Shown here: one piece after another, positions 49,956 to 58,315 of the stretch
How the letters are laid out: each line of letters begins with the position of its first letter
How positions within the stretch are numbered: position 1 is the first letter of the stretch
Source: Zhaonella formicivorans
Lineage (GTDB): Bacteria > Bacillota > DUOV01 > Zhaonellaceae
NCBI RefSeq assembly: GCF_004353525.1
Contig: NZ_CP085524.1
Span: 2,514,142-2,578,141, forward strand
Direction: 5' to 3'
Length of the DNA stretch: 64,000 bases
Notes under the pieces: generated by a model
The model's database searches: none
What the model saw: only the letters and a program-made list of their open reading frames with translations
Told to the model about the DNA's origin: nothing
Program-made: the position numbers and the translations under genes

Positions 49956-51401
49956 TTACCCTTGCAGTTGGGCTAAAACCTGCTTCACAATGGCTGCCAC
50001 ATCGTCGGGGGTGAACTTAGCCCCTTGGGTTTTGGACGAGGCAGCAGTGTCAACTTGCTTCAGACCGTAAGCTAGCCGTTTAATGTTGATCAAGTGAAGC
50101 GGCGTCACGTTATCGGAAGTGCTGCTGCCCCCCAAAGTGCCGCAGCCTAGAGTCAGGGACGGCGCCAAACCGGTAGTAAATCCTACTCCGCCAAGGGAAG
50201 AAGGAGTGTTGACCAGAATGCGGGAAACAGGCTTCCTGATAAATTCCCTGATAATCTCCTCATTCTGAGAGTGGATAGCAAAGCTGTGACCAACCCCCAT
50301 CAGGTTTAAAAGCTCTATGGCAAGAAGGCATGCTTCTTCCCAGTTTTTTACAACGTAAAACGCCACCACGGTTGTAAGTTTTTCGTAAGATAAGGGATAA
50401 CCCGGCCCGTATCCCTCCAGGGGAGCGATCAATAGCCGTGTGCCTTCCGGAATGGCAATGCCCGCTTTTTCTGCAATTATTTTAGGTGTTTTGCCCACCA
50501 GGGCTGCATTCATTTCTCCCTTGGGAGTCATTACCACCCGGCTAACTTTGTCAACCTCTTCCGGATTCAAAAAATATGCGCCCTGCGCTTTAAACTCCGC
50601 TATAACCTCTTCTTTAATTGGTTCATCCACTATAATGGAGTTTTCGGATGAGCAGATTACTCCGTTATCAAAAGTCTTGCCGGTGATAATATCACTGACT
50701 GCCTGCTTGATGTTAGCTGAACGCTCTATAAAAGCCGGGACGTTGCCGGCGCCCACACCGTATGCCGGCTTGCCGGCGCTGTAAGCTGCCTTGACCATCC
50801 CCGGGCCGCCGGTGGCCAAAATGAGAGCAATATCCTCATGTTTCATCAGTTCCTGGGTTGCTGCCATGGTAATCTTGGTCAGGCAGCCGATTATGCCCTC
50901 AGGCGCTCCGGCCTTGACTGCCGCCTCGTGCATTACCTGGGCCGCTGCATTGGTACATCTGGCCGCATTAGGGTGTGGCGCAAAGACGATGGCGTTGCCG
51001 GACTTCAGAGCAATCAGGGACTTATAAATGGTGGTAGAAGTGGGGTTAGTGGAAGGTACTATCCCCATCAGTACTCCCATTGGGGTCCCCACTTCGATTA
51101 CCTTCCGTTCCTTATCTTCCCGCAAAACCCCCAAAGTCTTCATGTCCTTGATGTATTCGTAAACATTTTTGGCAGCAAAAAGGTTTTTGGTTACTTTGTC
51201 CTTAAATACTCCAAATTTGGTTTCATCCACCGCCATCCGGGCCAGCCATTCTGCATTGGCTTGGGCTGCTTCCGACATGGCAGCTACAATCCTGTCGATT
51301 TCCTCCGGGGAATATTTGGCAAAAGCCCTTTGGGCTTCTTTAGCTTTCCGGGCTAAATCCCTGGCATCCTGGATTGAACTCAAATCATAATCAATTGCCA
51401 C
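49956..51401 (-). CDS. eutE: CoA-acylating acetaldehyde dehydrogenase EutE/PduP
   Basis: About 481 residues. It oxidises acetaldehyde to acetyl-CoA inside the shell. Catalytic Cys is in DNGVICSSENS, with PSTNPTSTTIYK and LATGGPGMVKAAYSAGKPAYGVG for cofactor binding. The C-terminal helix FTPDDVAAIVKQVLAQ, after a flexible link, looks like an encapsulation peptide. The GTG at 51401 with GGAGGGAGGAAACAGG is preferred over a start 42 codons earlier inside the previous gene. Confidence 0.93.
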   Translation of the reverse strand: MAIDYDLSSIQDARDLARKAKEAQRAFAKYSPEEIDRIVAAMSEAAQANAEWLARMAVDETKFGVFKDKVTKNLFAAKNVYEYIKDMKTLGVLREDKERKVIEVGTPMGVLMGIVPSTNPTSTTIYKSLIALKSGNAIVFAPHPNAARCTNAAAQVMHEAAVKAGAPEGIIGCLTKITMAATQELMKHEDIALILATGGPGMVKAAYSAGKPAYGVGAGNVPAFIERSANIKQAVSDIITGKTFDNGVICSSENSIIVDEPIKEEVIAEFKAQGAYFLNPEEVDKVSRVVMTPKGEMNAALVGKTPKIIAEKAGIAIPEGTRLLIAPLEGYGPGYPLSYEKLTTVVAFYVVKNWEEACLLAIELLNLMGVGHSFAIHSQNEEIIREFIRKPVSRILVNTPSSLGGVGFTTGLAPSLTLGCGTLGGSSTSDNVTPLHLINIKRLAYGLKQVDTAASSKTQGAKFTPDDVAAIVKQVLAQLQG

Positions 51402-51417
51402 CCTGTTTCCTCCCTCC

Positions 51418-52008
51418 TTACGGTCTAATGTTACTACCAGGTCGAATTTCAGCTTTATGCGCCCGTAGAATTTCCGTAATAAGTTGCTCTTTATTGGCCT
51501 TGGAGATTTGTCTGCCGTAGATGGCAATACCCTCGGTTTTGCGCGCCATCCTGCGCAGTTCCCCCACTGTCAGGGACTGCAAGTAGATCTCGCTGGGCAC
51601 AAGCCGGTTTTGCTGTAGTGGGTTGATTCTTTTGTCCTGAGGGAATAAATTGGCATTGTCTTCTGCTGTACATCCCGGGCCAGGGCCTTCTCCTCCCGGG
51701 CCCGGAGCGGAAGGATTGTTATCCGGCTCCGCATCTTCTTCCTGGAAAAGCATCTCCAGGTCTTCCGCGGGCCTGGGGATAACATGCCGGCTGATGAGCT
51801 GACCGATCTTCTCAGCGGCAGCGCTTCCGGCGCTTATCGCAGCCTGCACGGCCGCAACCTCTCCCGTTACTGCCACCATTATCAGTCCACCGGTTACTTT
51901 TTCATATCCCAAAAGTGTAACTTCCGCCGTTTTTGTTGCAACGTCCGCCGCTTCAATAGCTGCCACCAGCCCACGGGTTTCGATCATCCCCAGTGCTTGC
52001 AGTTTCAT
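51418..52008 (-). CDS. BMC shell protein with C-terminal Rho_N-like domain
   Basis: 196 residues. Residues 1-90 are a standard hexamer-type BMC domain (ALGMIETRGLVAAIEAADVATK, GLIMVAVTGEVAAVQAAISAG, SRHVIPRP). Then an acidic, Pro/Gly-rich linker with one cysteine. The end, about 143-186 (LQSLTVGELRRMARKTEGI, KANKEQLITEILRAHK), resembles Rho N-terminal/SAP-type helical domains. EutK also joins a BMC domain to a helical nucleic-acid-binding-like domain, so this may be its counterpart. Which face of the shell it occupies is unknown. Confidence 0.85.
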   Translation of the reverse strand: MKLQALGMIETRGLVAAIEAADVATKTAEVTLLGYEKVTGGLIMVAVTGEVAAVQAAISAGSAAAEKIGQLISRHVIPRPAEDLEMLFQEEDAEPDNNPSAPGPGGEGPGPGCTAEDNANLFPQDKRINPLQQNRLVPSEIYLQSLTVGELRRMARKTEGIAIYGRQISKANKEQLITEILRAHKAEIRPGSNIRP

Positions 52009-52027
52009 CAGTTCAACCCCTTTTAGG

Positions 52028-52251
52028 CTATCTCGAAAATAGCTATAACGTTTAATGTCCTGTCGCTCCCACTGTCTGAATCAAGAGCACCAACTGCTCG
52101 GTGCCGGACTTCCAGCGGCACGCGGTGATGCGACATCCTGTCGCTCCACCGCTCTCGCGGCGTCCGTGCCGCTCGTCCGCTTTCAGTCCTTGTCCTCGCA
52201 GGGTGCTCTAAGGATTCAGCCAAAGGTCACTGCCACGGGCATAAACGTTTA
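52028..52251. repeat. ~222-bp multi-hairpin element, copy 2, inside the operon
   Basis: Near-identical to 35126-35346, including the AACGTTTA/TAAACGTT ends and the GAATCAAGAGCACC / GGTGCTCTAAGGATTC inner pair. It separates eutM from the BMC/Rho_N gene. Between 52252 and 52346 nothing else is seen. Confidence 0.92.
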
Positions 52252-52346
52252 GCTGGATTTAACTGTGCTGCTAATGCTGCGAAAGCAGCATGGGCGTCTA
52301 CCTTGAAAATCTTAACCCTAGTGTCTTGTAAACTCAACCACTTGGC

Positions 52347-52637
52347 TTACTTAGCCAATTTTTTGTAATCGTCGGGCAGGATCATCTCCACATCGCTGTG
52401 GGGCCTTGGGATGACGTGCACCGAAATAAGTTCTCCAACCCTTTGGGCAGCTGCGGCACCTGCGTCAGTGGCAGCTTTTACGGCCCCTACGTCTCCGCGG
52501 ACCATAACAGTAACCAGACCGCCGCCCACGTGAACTTTGCCGATTAGGCTGACATTTGCAGCTTTGACCATCGCATCGGCTGCCTCAATTGCTCCCACCA
52601 AACCTTTTGTTTCAATCATTCCTAACGCGTTATTCAT
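52347..52637 (-). CDS. eutM: Hexameric BMC shell protein EutM/PduA type
   Basis: 96 residues, a single canonical BMC domain: [43 protein letters not shown] and [13 protein letters not shown]. These form the flat hexamers that tile most of the shell, with the pore at the KVHVGGG loop. AGGAGGAATTGAG precedes the ATG. The multi-hairpin element follows its stop. Confidence 0.95.
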   Translation of the reverse strand: MNNALGMIETKGLVGAIEAADAMVKAANVSLIGKVHVGGGLVTVMVRGDVGAVKAATDAGAAAAQRVGELISVHVIPRPHSDVEMILPDDYKKLAK

Positions 52638-52660
52638 CTCAATTCCTCCTTAAGATAATA

Positions 52661-53350
52661 TTATTGTTTATTGGACAATTCCGCCCAGTTGGCGGGATAG
52701 GTTACAAAGAAAAACTTCACTTTATCCGGCGTGGAGAAGGTAATATGGGTATCCTTGGGAATGTAGAACACATCCCCTGCTCTTCCCCGGTAAGTTCTGC
52801 CGTCTACAGTAATTTCCAAGGTCCCTTCTATAATATAGTCGATTTCTTCGTACCCCAGGGTCCACTCAAAGCTGCTTTTTTCCATGGTCATAAAGCCTGT
52901 GGCGAGGTTAGGGCTCTCTTTTCCGGAAAGGATCTCCCGGATACCTACCTTGTCCTTGGGATTGCCTGTATCGAATGCTTCGCATTCCACGGTTTCGCCC
53001 CTCACAAGACGAATCCCGCTGGGATCAGCTTCTTTTACAATTTGCTTTGGTCCCTGCAGTTGGGGAAGGGAGGCAATTACCTGCTGCACTATTTTGGAGA
53101 TAAGCCCGGGGTCGATGCCCTGGAAATTAACAGCCCGAGGCTCTACTCCGTCCTCAGAGACATTCTCCACCGGGCCACAGCAAGATACTTTCGCCGGCAC
53201 CGGGACGGAACCAAACTGCAAGGAAACTCCGAACTCGCCGGCAGCATCTTTAGCCGCCGGAGTGACGATAGTTCCCGGTTCCAGATAAATGGTTTTTTGC
53301 CCTGAACCAGCGTAGTTCTTAATGTCGTTAACCGTAACCAACTTCTTCAC
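52661..53350 (-). CDS. eutQ: EutQ cupin protein
   Basis: 229 residues. N-terminal IYLEPGTIVTPAAKDAAGEFG region and a C-terminal cupin (EWTLGYEEIDYIIEGTLEI, then GRAGDVFYIPKDTHITFST). EutQ is needed for anaerobic ethanolamine use in Salmonella, and acetate kinase activity has been reported for it. With PduL it could convert acetyl phosphate to acetate and ATP (inference). GTG start with GGAGGTGAAAAA. Confidence 0.92.
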   Translation of the reverse strand: MKKLVTVNDIKNYAGSGQKTIYLEPGTIVTPAAKDAAGEFGVSLQFGSVPVPAKVSCCGPVENVSEDGVEPRAVNFQGIDPGLISKIVQQVIASLPQLQGPKQIVKEADPSGIRLVRGETVECEAFDTGNPKDKVGIREILSGKESPNLATGFMTMEKSSFEWTLGYEEIDYIIEGTLEITVDGRTYRGRAGDVFYIPKDTHITFSTPDKVKFFFVTYPANWAELSNKQ

Positions 53351-53429
53351 TTTTTCACCTCCTAAGCAGGTTGTGTTTGTTTTGTAATTTTGTAAGCAAA
53401 CAATTAAACCGCCTAAAATATCAGGTTCG

Positions 53430-53978
53430 CTACATAATGCTGGGCACCAGATTCCGGTGGGGTGAAGGAATAACCACCTTGTTTAAGAGCAGCCCTTTCT
53501 CAGCTGCCGAAGCTGAGCCTGCTTCCACTGCAGCTTTTACCGCGGCCACGTCCCCGGTCAAAGTCACAAATGACTTGCCTCCAATGCCCGTACCCAAGCG
53601 TATTTCAATGAGATCAACTTCAGCTGCTTTAACCGCCGTATCGGCAGCTACAATCAAGGAAGCTATGGAAAAAGTTTCGATTATACCCAGAGCCTGCATA
53701 TCTACAGCCGGAGTTGTGGCACTTATTGCCGGGATTACTGCCGGGTGAACATTGGGCAGGATAAATTCGTCGACTACCGCTGCCTCCCCCAAATTTACCC
53801 CCGCCCGCACCGCACTCTCCACAGCTGCCACATCACCGCTGATGAGCACAATGTATTTACCGGGACATATGGGCCGGGATGTCAAGATTTCCACCTGGGC
53901 CGACTTGAGCATGGCGTCGGCCGCTTCTATTCCTTTGGCAATGCTGTTTAGCTCAACTAAACCTATAGCAGTTAACAT
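53430..53978 (-). CDS. Tandem BMC trimer protein, PduT-like without the Fe-S cysteine
   Basis: 182 residues, two BMC domains (about 1-88 and 93-182). It aligns along its length with PduT, including SRPICPGKYIVLISGD and GIGGKSFV. In PduT, Cys108 (ETWSVAACIS) holds a [4Fe-4S] cluster in the trimer pore. The matching segment here reads ETFSIASLIV, with Leu at that position, so the cluster ligand is gone. It overlaps pduS by 7 bases. Confidence 0.9.
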   Translation of the reverse strand: MLTAIGLVELNSIAKGIEAADAMLKSAQVEILTSRPICPGKYIVLISGDVAAVESAVRAGVNLGEAAVVDEFILPNVHPAVIPAISATTPAVDMQALGIIETFSIASLIVAADTAVKAAEVDLIEIRLGTGIGGKSFVTLTGDVAAVKAAVEAGSASAAEKGLLLNKVVIPSPHRNLVPSIM

Positions 53979-55312
53979 TCCTTAGCCGCCTCCCTGTCCC
54001 TGGTTTCAATTACAATACAGTCTGTTATAGCTGTAATAACCCCGCTGATGCTGGCATGTATGTTGGCCCCTAAAGCTCCTTCCTTGGTCCGGGCAATTTC
54101 TGCCCCTTTTTCCACCCATTCTCCTACGTCCACCGTCGGTTCCGCCGGGGCGCCGATATGTTGCTGTAAGGGTATTGTGACTTTTTTAGGCTTAAATTCG
54201 ACTGCCGTAAGTGGCGCCGGGCAATCATATCTTGTGAGTCCCATTCGAATGATCAACCTTTTAACAGGTATCTTTTTATACTCCCTGGTCAATTCCGGGA
54301 CGGGGGATTGGGAGGCGGACTCAAGTTTGATCCCCTTTTGGGCCAGTTCCTGCTTTAATGCTGCATTGACCTGACGGGGGGATAATTCCATGGGGCAACC
54401 GTACTCACAGGCTCCGCACTCGCTGCACAAAAGGCTCATCCGGACCACTTGCTCATCTCCCCGCAGGTAGTTCAGAGAACACATGATTTTATGCGGCTGC
54501 AACCGGTGGCCAAGCATATACCGCGGGCAAACATCAGTACAGCGGCTGCATTGGATGCAAGCGGCCTTGGACCTCCTTAGCTGGTGAGCCAGGGAGAGTT
54601 TTTTGCGTTGCACCAAAGGATGGGCTTCGGGCAAAACTATTATTCCCTTAGTTGTTTTAGTAATGGGCGCACCCACATCAGCAACCACCTTGCCCATCAT
54701 GGGCCCTCCTTCAATTACCACCTTGCCTGCCAAATCTTTCAGCCCCGCCAGCGCCAAGGCTTCCGCAATAGAAGTCCCAATAGGCAGTTTCACTGTGATG
54801 GGCTTTGGCACTTCCCCTGTCACAGTCAAAAAACTATCGGTTACCGGGGCCCCCTCCAAGGCATTGGCTATGTTGATTAATGTCTCCACATTGCTGACTA
54901 CACAGTTTACTTTCAGCGGGATGCCACCCTCAGGCACAACCCTTTTTACTACCTCGTAAACAGTCACGTGTTCATCGCCGGCCGGGTAAAAATCCCCCAG
55001 GGTAAATAATTTGACCGGCCTCCCTTTTATCTCTTCCGTTAAAGCCTCTTTGGCCGCCTTGTACTTAGCTTTGAGAGCAATGACCCCCTGGCTGGCTCCG
55101 GTAGCTTCCATGACCGCTTCCAACCCTTTAACTACTTTCGCGGCCTCAAACTGCATCAGCTGCTGGTCAACCCGCAGCAGCGGTTCGCATTCGGCACCAT
55201 TTACGATTACTACCTCTGCCGGGGCACTGACCTTCACATGGGTGGGAAAACCCGCCCCTCCTGCGCCTACTATCCCTGCTTCTTTAATTAATGCAACAAT
55301 ATCCTCGCGCAC
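53972..55312 (-). CDS. pduS: PduS-type cobalamin reductase (RnfC-like)
   Basis: 446 residues. RnfC-like N-terminus (GIVGAGGAGFPTHVK, VNGAECEPLL), an SLBB segment, two [4Fe-4S] motifs CIQCSRCTDVCP and CSECGACEYGCP, and a C-terminal barrel (VDVGEWVEKGAEIARTKEGALG). PduS uses FMN and iron-sulfur clusters to reduce cob(III)alamin for re-adenosylation by EutT/PduO. A Pdu-type part in an otherwise Eut locus. GTG start with GAGGTGAGGCTTA. Confidence 0.93.
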   Translation of the reverse strand: MREDIVALIKEAGIVGAGGAGFPTHVKVSAPAEVVIVNGAECEPLLRVDQQLMQFEAAKVVKGLEAVMEATGASQGVIALKAKYKAAKEALTEEIKGRPVKLFTLGDFYPAGDEHVTVYEVVKRVVPEGGIPLKVNCVVSNVETLINIANALEGAPVTDSFLTVTGEVPKPITVKLPIGTSIAEALALAGLKDLAGKVVIEGGPMMGKVVADVGAPITKTTKGIIVLPEAHPLVQRKKLSLAHQLRRSKAACIQCSRCTDVCPRYMLGHRLQPHKIMCSLNYLRGDEQVVRMSLLCSECGACEYGCPMELSPRQVNAALKQELAQKGIKLESASQSPVPELTREYKKIPVKRLIIRMGLTRYDCPAPLTAVEFKPKKVTIPLQQHIGAPAEPTVDVGEWVEKGAEIARTKEGALGANIHASISGVITAITDCIVIETRDREAAKEC

Positions 55313-55327
55313 TAAGCCTCACCTCGA

Positions 55328-55597
55328 TCAGGCCTTTTCCTGATTTTCATCTATAATGCCGACAATCATGGCATCTACCGGAACATTTTCGAAGCCTTTC
55401 ATCCGCCTGGCAGAACTGCCCTGGGTGATTAGCACCCTTTCACCAATGCCTGCCCCTATCAAATCTGCTGCAACGATAATTTTGCCTTCTCCTTCCACCG
55501 GCGTATCCAGCAGTTGGACAATCATGAGCTTAACACCCACCAGGGATTCATCTTTGCGCGTTGACCAGATGCTGTTGATAACCCTGCCAATAATCAT
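55328..55597 (-). CDS. eutN: Pentameric shell vertex protein EutN/CcmL
   Basis: 89 residues, the BMC-vertex fold (MIIGRVINSIWSTRKDESLVG, KLMIVQLLD, IVAADLIGAGIGERVLITQGSSARR). Five copies cap the shell corners. AAGGGGTGGTTAA precedes the ATG. It overlaps nothing and lies 16 bases before pduS. Confidence 0.95.
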   Translation of the reverse strand: MIIGRVINSIWSTRKDESLVGVKLMIVQLLDTPVEGEGKIIVAADLIGAGIGERVLITQGSSARRMKGFENVPVDAMIVGIIDENQEKA

Positions 55598-55655
55598 TTA
55601 ACCACCCCTTAAGAAGCCGCCTTTTCCCTTCTTGTCTTTGGTTTTGCCGCGTCAA

Positions 55656-55949
55656 TTATGGACCACAGTTAAAATGTTGCTGTATGGCCTTTAAAGCTGC
55701 TTCCACTGCCGCGATGTCTCCAAAAACAGCAATCATGGTGATATGTTGCGGACAAATGCCCCGGACCTCTTCAACCGCTACCTGGGCTGCTTTTTCAGCT
55801 ATATCGGCTGCCATCAGCATTTCCGCCAGCTGCCCTTGTACCAGCCCCACAGCGCCCGGGGGGTGCTCGCATAGGGTTCCGTTTGCCATGCGCCTGGCCA
55901 AAATGGCCATAGTCCCGGGGGAGGGAGATTTGATAAACTCAATCTTCAC
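55656..55949 (-). CDS. Short BMC-domain shell protein (permuted type)
   Basis: 97 residues. An N-terminal strand segment (MKIEFIKSPSPGTMAILARRM) precedes the BMC core (AVGLVQGQLAEMLMAADIAEK, CPQHITMIAVFGDIAAVEAAL). The strand order suggests a permuted or variant hexamer protein, as in EutS/PduU relatives, but it is distinct from EutS in this operon. GTG start overlapping the eutJ stop (GTGA), so translation is coupled. Confidence 0.82.
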   Translation of the reverse strand: MKIEFIKSPSPGTMAILARRMANGTLCEHPPGAVGLVQGQLAEMLMAADIAEKAAQVAVEEVRGICPQHITMIAVFGDIAAVEAALKAIQQHFNCGP

Positions 55950-56788
55950 CGGTTAGCCACCTGGCCTTTTTGCACCCAGAGGGCAATTCCCAATGGGGTT
56001 ACCAAAAATGGATTTTCCGGCTTGTATGTAGGTATGCCTACCTCCGCTTGCACCACCTGCTCAATGCCGGGGAAGCAGCTGGTGCCCCCGGCCAGATAAA
56101 CAGCCTCCACGGGAAACTTGCGGATATGACTTCCGATAATAGCCGCTACCTTTTGCATGACCGGTTTCACCACGGGAAAAAGCTCCTGTTGCCTGGCCGG
56201 ATCGGTTTTTAGCCTTTCCGCTTCTTCAAAGGGGATTTTATAAGCACCGGCGACCACCAAGCTAAAATGGGTTCCCCCTGTTGGTTCGTCCGCTACGTAA
56301 ATGACTTTGCCGTCCTGTAAAACGGCAATGCCGGTTGTCCCTCCTCCTATATCCACCACGGCCCCGTTCCTAATCCCCAGTACCTGATTTGCTGCCGTAG
56401 GTTCATCCACCATAGTTTCAACTTCAAATCCTGCCGACTCGGCCACGTAACGGATAGCCCGCTGGTCCCCTTCCATGGTTCCTGGCGGGTAAGCAGCCCC
56501 GGCGCATACAAGTTCTTGCCCAATTCTCTCTTCCAGGTGGGCTTTAAGCTCTTTCACGATACCTACTGCTCCCACATAATCCACTACCAGTCCGTCCCTG
56601 ACCACCTGGGCAAAACGCATGGCTCCGGCTACCGGTTTCCCTTCGGCATCTACCACAGCCAGCACGATGTAGGCTGTACCCAAATCCACTCCGGTGTAAA
56701 GCTCCATTCCTTTAGCCACCGGTCTGGGTTTGGCCAGGGTAGCTTCATATTCACCGATAAGCTGATTAGCGTTATTTAAAGATTCCAT
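55946..56788 (-). CDS. eutJ: EutJ, actin/Hsp70-fold chaperone-like protein
   Basis: 280 residues of the ASKHA fold: phosphate-1 YTGVDLGTAYIVLAVVD, phosphate-2 AVVDIGGGTTGIAVL and adenosine loop VYLAGGTSCFPGIEQ. EutJ is proposed to help assemble or keep ethanolamine enzymes; its role is not firmly established. It overlaps the next BMC gene by four bases. Confidence 0.93.
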   Translation of the reverse strand: MESLNNANQLIGEYEATLAKPRPVAKGMELYTGVDLGTAYIVLAVVDAEGKPVAGAMRFAQVVRDGLVVDYVGAVGIVKELKAHLEERIGQELVCAGAAYPPGTMEGDQRAIRYVAESAGFEVETMVDEPTAANQVLGIRNGAVVDIGGGTTGIAVLQDGKVIYVADEPTGGTHFSLVVAGAYKIPFEEAERLKTDPARQQELFPVVKPVMQKVAAIIGSHIRKFPVEAVYLAGGTSCFPGIEQVVQAEVGIPTYKPENPFLVTPLGIALWVQKGQVANR

Positions 56789-56825
56789 TATTAGCTCTCC
56801 TATCCGACCGGTCTTACTCAGCCGC

Positions 56826-57578
56826 TCAGGAACCGATATGATACTTCCCTGCAGCCAGTTGTACCATCAGCACGTAGATCAGGCTGCTCAGCCTGTTCAA
56901 TGCCTGGATGATGTCCTCCCGCTCCACCTTGCCCTCACCTACATAAAAGGCATCCATAGCCATGAGTTCCAGTTCCCTGACTTGGGTCCTGAGGATATTC
57001 AACTGGGCCATTATTTTACCCTGTCCCGGGTTGGGCAAAAGGTGTCCCACTCCAAAATGCTTTTTGGGATAATGGGAAAACTGGTGGATCTCCTCCTGGG
57101 ACCAGCCGCGGAAAACAAGCGCCGCCAGCGGCTCTTCCTTGACTTCCGCCGCCAGTATTTGGCGTACATACTCCAGCACATCCCGCAGGTCCCGGCCCAG
57201 TTCGTAATATCCCAGGCTTTCAACATCGATGATGGCGGTAATGAGGACCGCCTCAAAACTGTCCAGTTTGCCCCGAAACTTGATGCGAGGGTGGTTTTTT
57301 ACCACCAAGGTTGTGCCCCTGAGGTGGGTCATGTGCTCCGGTTTCTTGCCCCCCACCCCTGGCGGAGGATAGTTTTCCTCCTGTACGGCACCCGAAGTTT
57401 TTGGGTACGGCTTACCGCTTTTTGGAGATGGGACGCCGGGGGTGATCACCTGGATCCTGCGCTCGCTTAAAAACTGGCTGGCAGCAGGCGTCAGCCTGCA
57501 GTCCGCAGGCAATTCATAGGAGGTGAACTCTGCTTTTTTATATTGCTCTCTCAGTTCTGCTTCAGTGATAATTCGCAT
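56826..57578 (-). CDS. eutT: Cobalamin adenosyltransferase EutT, cysteine-less variant
   Basis: 250 residues. N-terminal helix region, then THLRGTTLVVKNHPRIKFRGKLDSFEA and the C-terminal helix bundle (ELELMAMDAFYVGEGKVEREDI). Makes adenosylcobalamin for EutBC. The Salmonella enzyme has H-x11-C-C-x2-C for metal binding; here only a single cysteine (Cys27) exists in the whole protein, so that motif is absent. GGAGGTGGAAAGAAG precedes the ATG. Confidence 0.9.
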   Translation of the reverse strand: MRIITEAELREQYKKAEFTSYELPADCRLTPAASQFLSERRIQVITPGVPSPKSGKPYPKTSGAVQEENYPPPGVGGKKPEHMTHLRGTTLVVKNHPRIKFRGKLDSFEAVLITAIIDVESLGYYELGRDLRDVLEYVRQILAAEVKEEPLAALVFRGWSQEEIHQFSHYPKKHFGVGHLLPNPGQGKIMAQLNILRTQVRELELMAMDAFYVGEGKVEREDIIQALNRLSSLIYVLMVQLAAGKYHIGS

Positions 57579-57616
57579 CTTCTTTCCACCTCCTTATAGG
57601 AGTATTTACCCTCACC

Positions 57617-58273
57617 TTAACTGTCCTTAGGGTTACGGGCTACAGCCAGCACAGTGTCGCGGAAAGCCTCGGCTGCTGCCTTGCAGGCGCTTTGAGAACC
57701 GGTTAAGAGGCCTCCGCCGAAGTTAGTTCTGGTGGGCGGTCCAAACCAGGCAGCCATCCTTACGTCGGCCGCTTTGAGAGCAGCATCTACGCCATAGACA
57801 GACTCTATAGGCGGCGCAATAAGGTATGCCAGCGATTCCCCTTCATTAATGCCGGCCATTTTTGAAAGATAAGAACCGGTGCGGGAAATTGTATAGGCGT
57901 AGAAACAAATCTTTCCTTCTTCATCCGCCGTATAAAAACATGCATCTTCGTTGATCAGCTGCACCGCTGCCGCAATGCCCGCTTTTACTTCAGCGGGGTT
58001 GGGCCCGGCCAGTATGCCAATAAATTCTCCCGCCAGCGGCGTGGAGGCATTGGCAGCGCCAGCATAAAATGAATCAGCGTAGACTACCTCGACCACAGCT
58101 TTCTTGGTGGCCTCGTCCAGCGCAGTATAAGCCACATCGTCAATATTGCAGGTAAACATGCCGATACTTCTTTGGTCAGGCCGGAGTTTCAAGCTTTCAG
58201 CCAGTCCCGGCGATACGTTGGGAATAAATTTTACCGCTAATACCTCCGCCCTGATGGGCTCTAAAATTCCCAT
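57617..58273 (-). CDS. eutL: Tandem BMC trimer shell protein EutL
   Basis: 218 residues, double BMC domain of the gated-pore EutL class: LAVKFIPNVSPGLAESLKL, IGMFTCNIDDVAYTALDEATK, VVYADSFYAGAANASTPLAGE, RTGSYLSKMAGI and AAWFGPPTRTNFGGGLLTG. EutL trimers form large openings that can close. GGAGGTTAGCGAT precedes the ATG. Confidence 0.95.
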   Translation of the reverse strand: MGILEPIRAEVLAVKFIPNVSPGLAESLKLRPDQRSIGMFTCNIDDVAYTALDEATKKAVVEVVYADSFYAGAANASTPLAGEFIGILAGPNPAEVKAGIAAAVQLINEDACFYTADEEGKICFYAYTISRTGSYLSKMAGINEGESLAYLIAPPIESVYGVDAALKAADVRMAAWFGPPTRTNFGGGLLTGSQSACKAAAEAFRDTVLAVARNPKDS

Positions 58274-58315
58274 ATCGCTAACCTCCTTCTTCTATTTAGT
58301 TACTGTCCTGAAATC

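Noticed and set aside
52023-52252. Frames on both strands inside the multi-hairpin element (60-70 codons)
   Set aside because: The second copy at 35126 does not keep the frames; the palindromes explain the open stretches.
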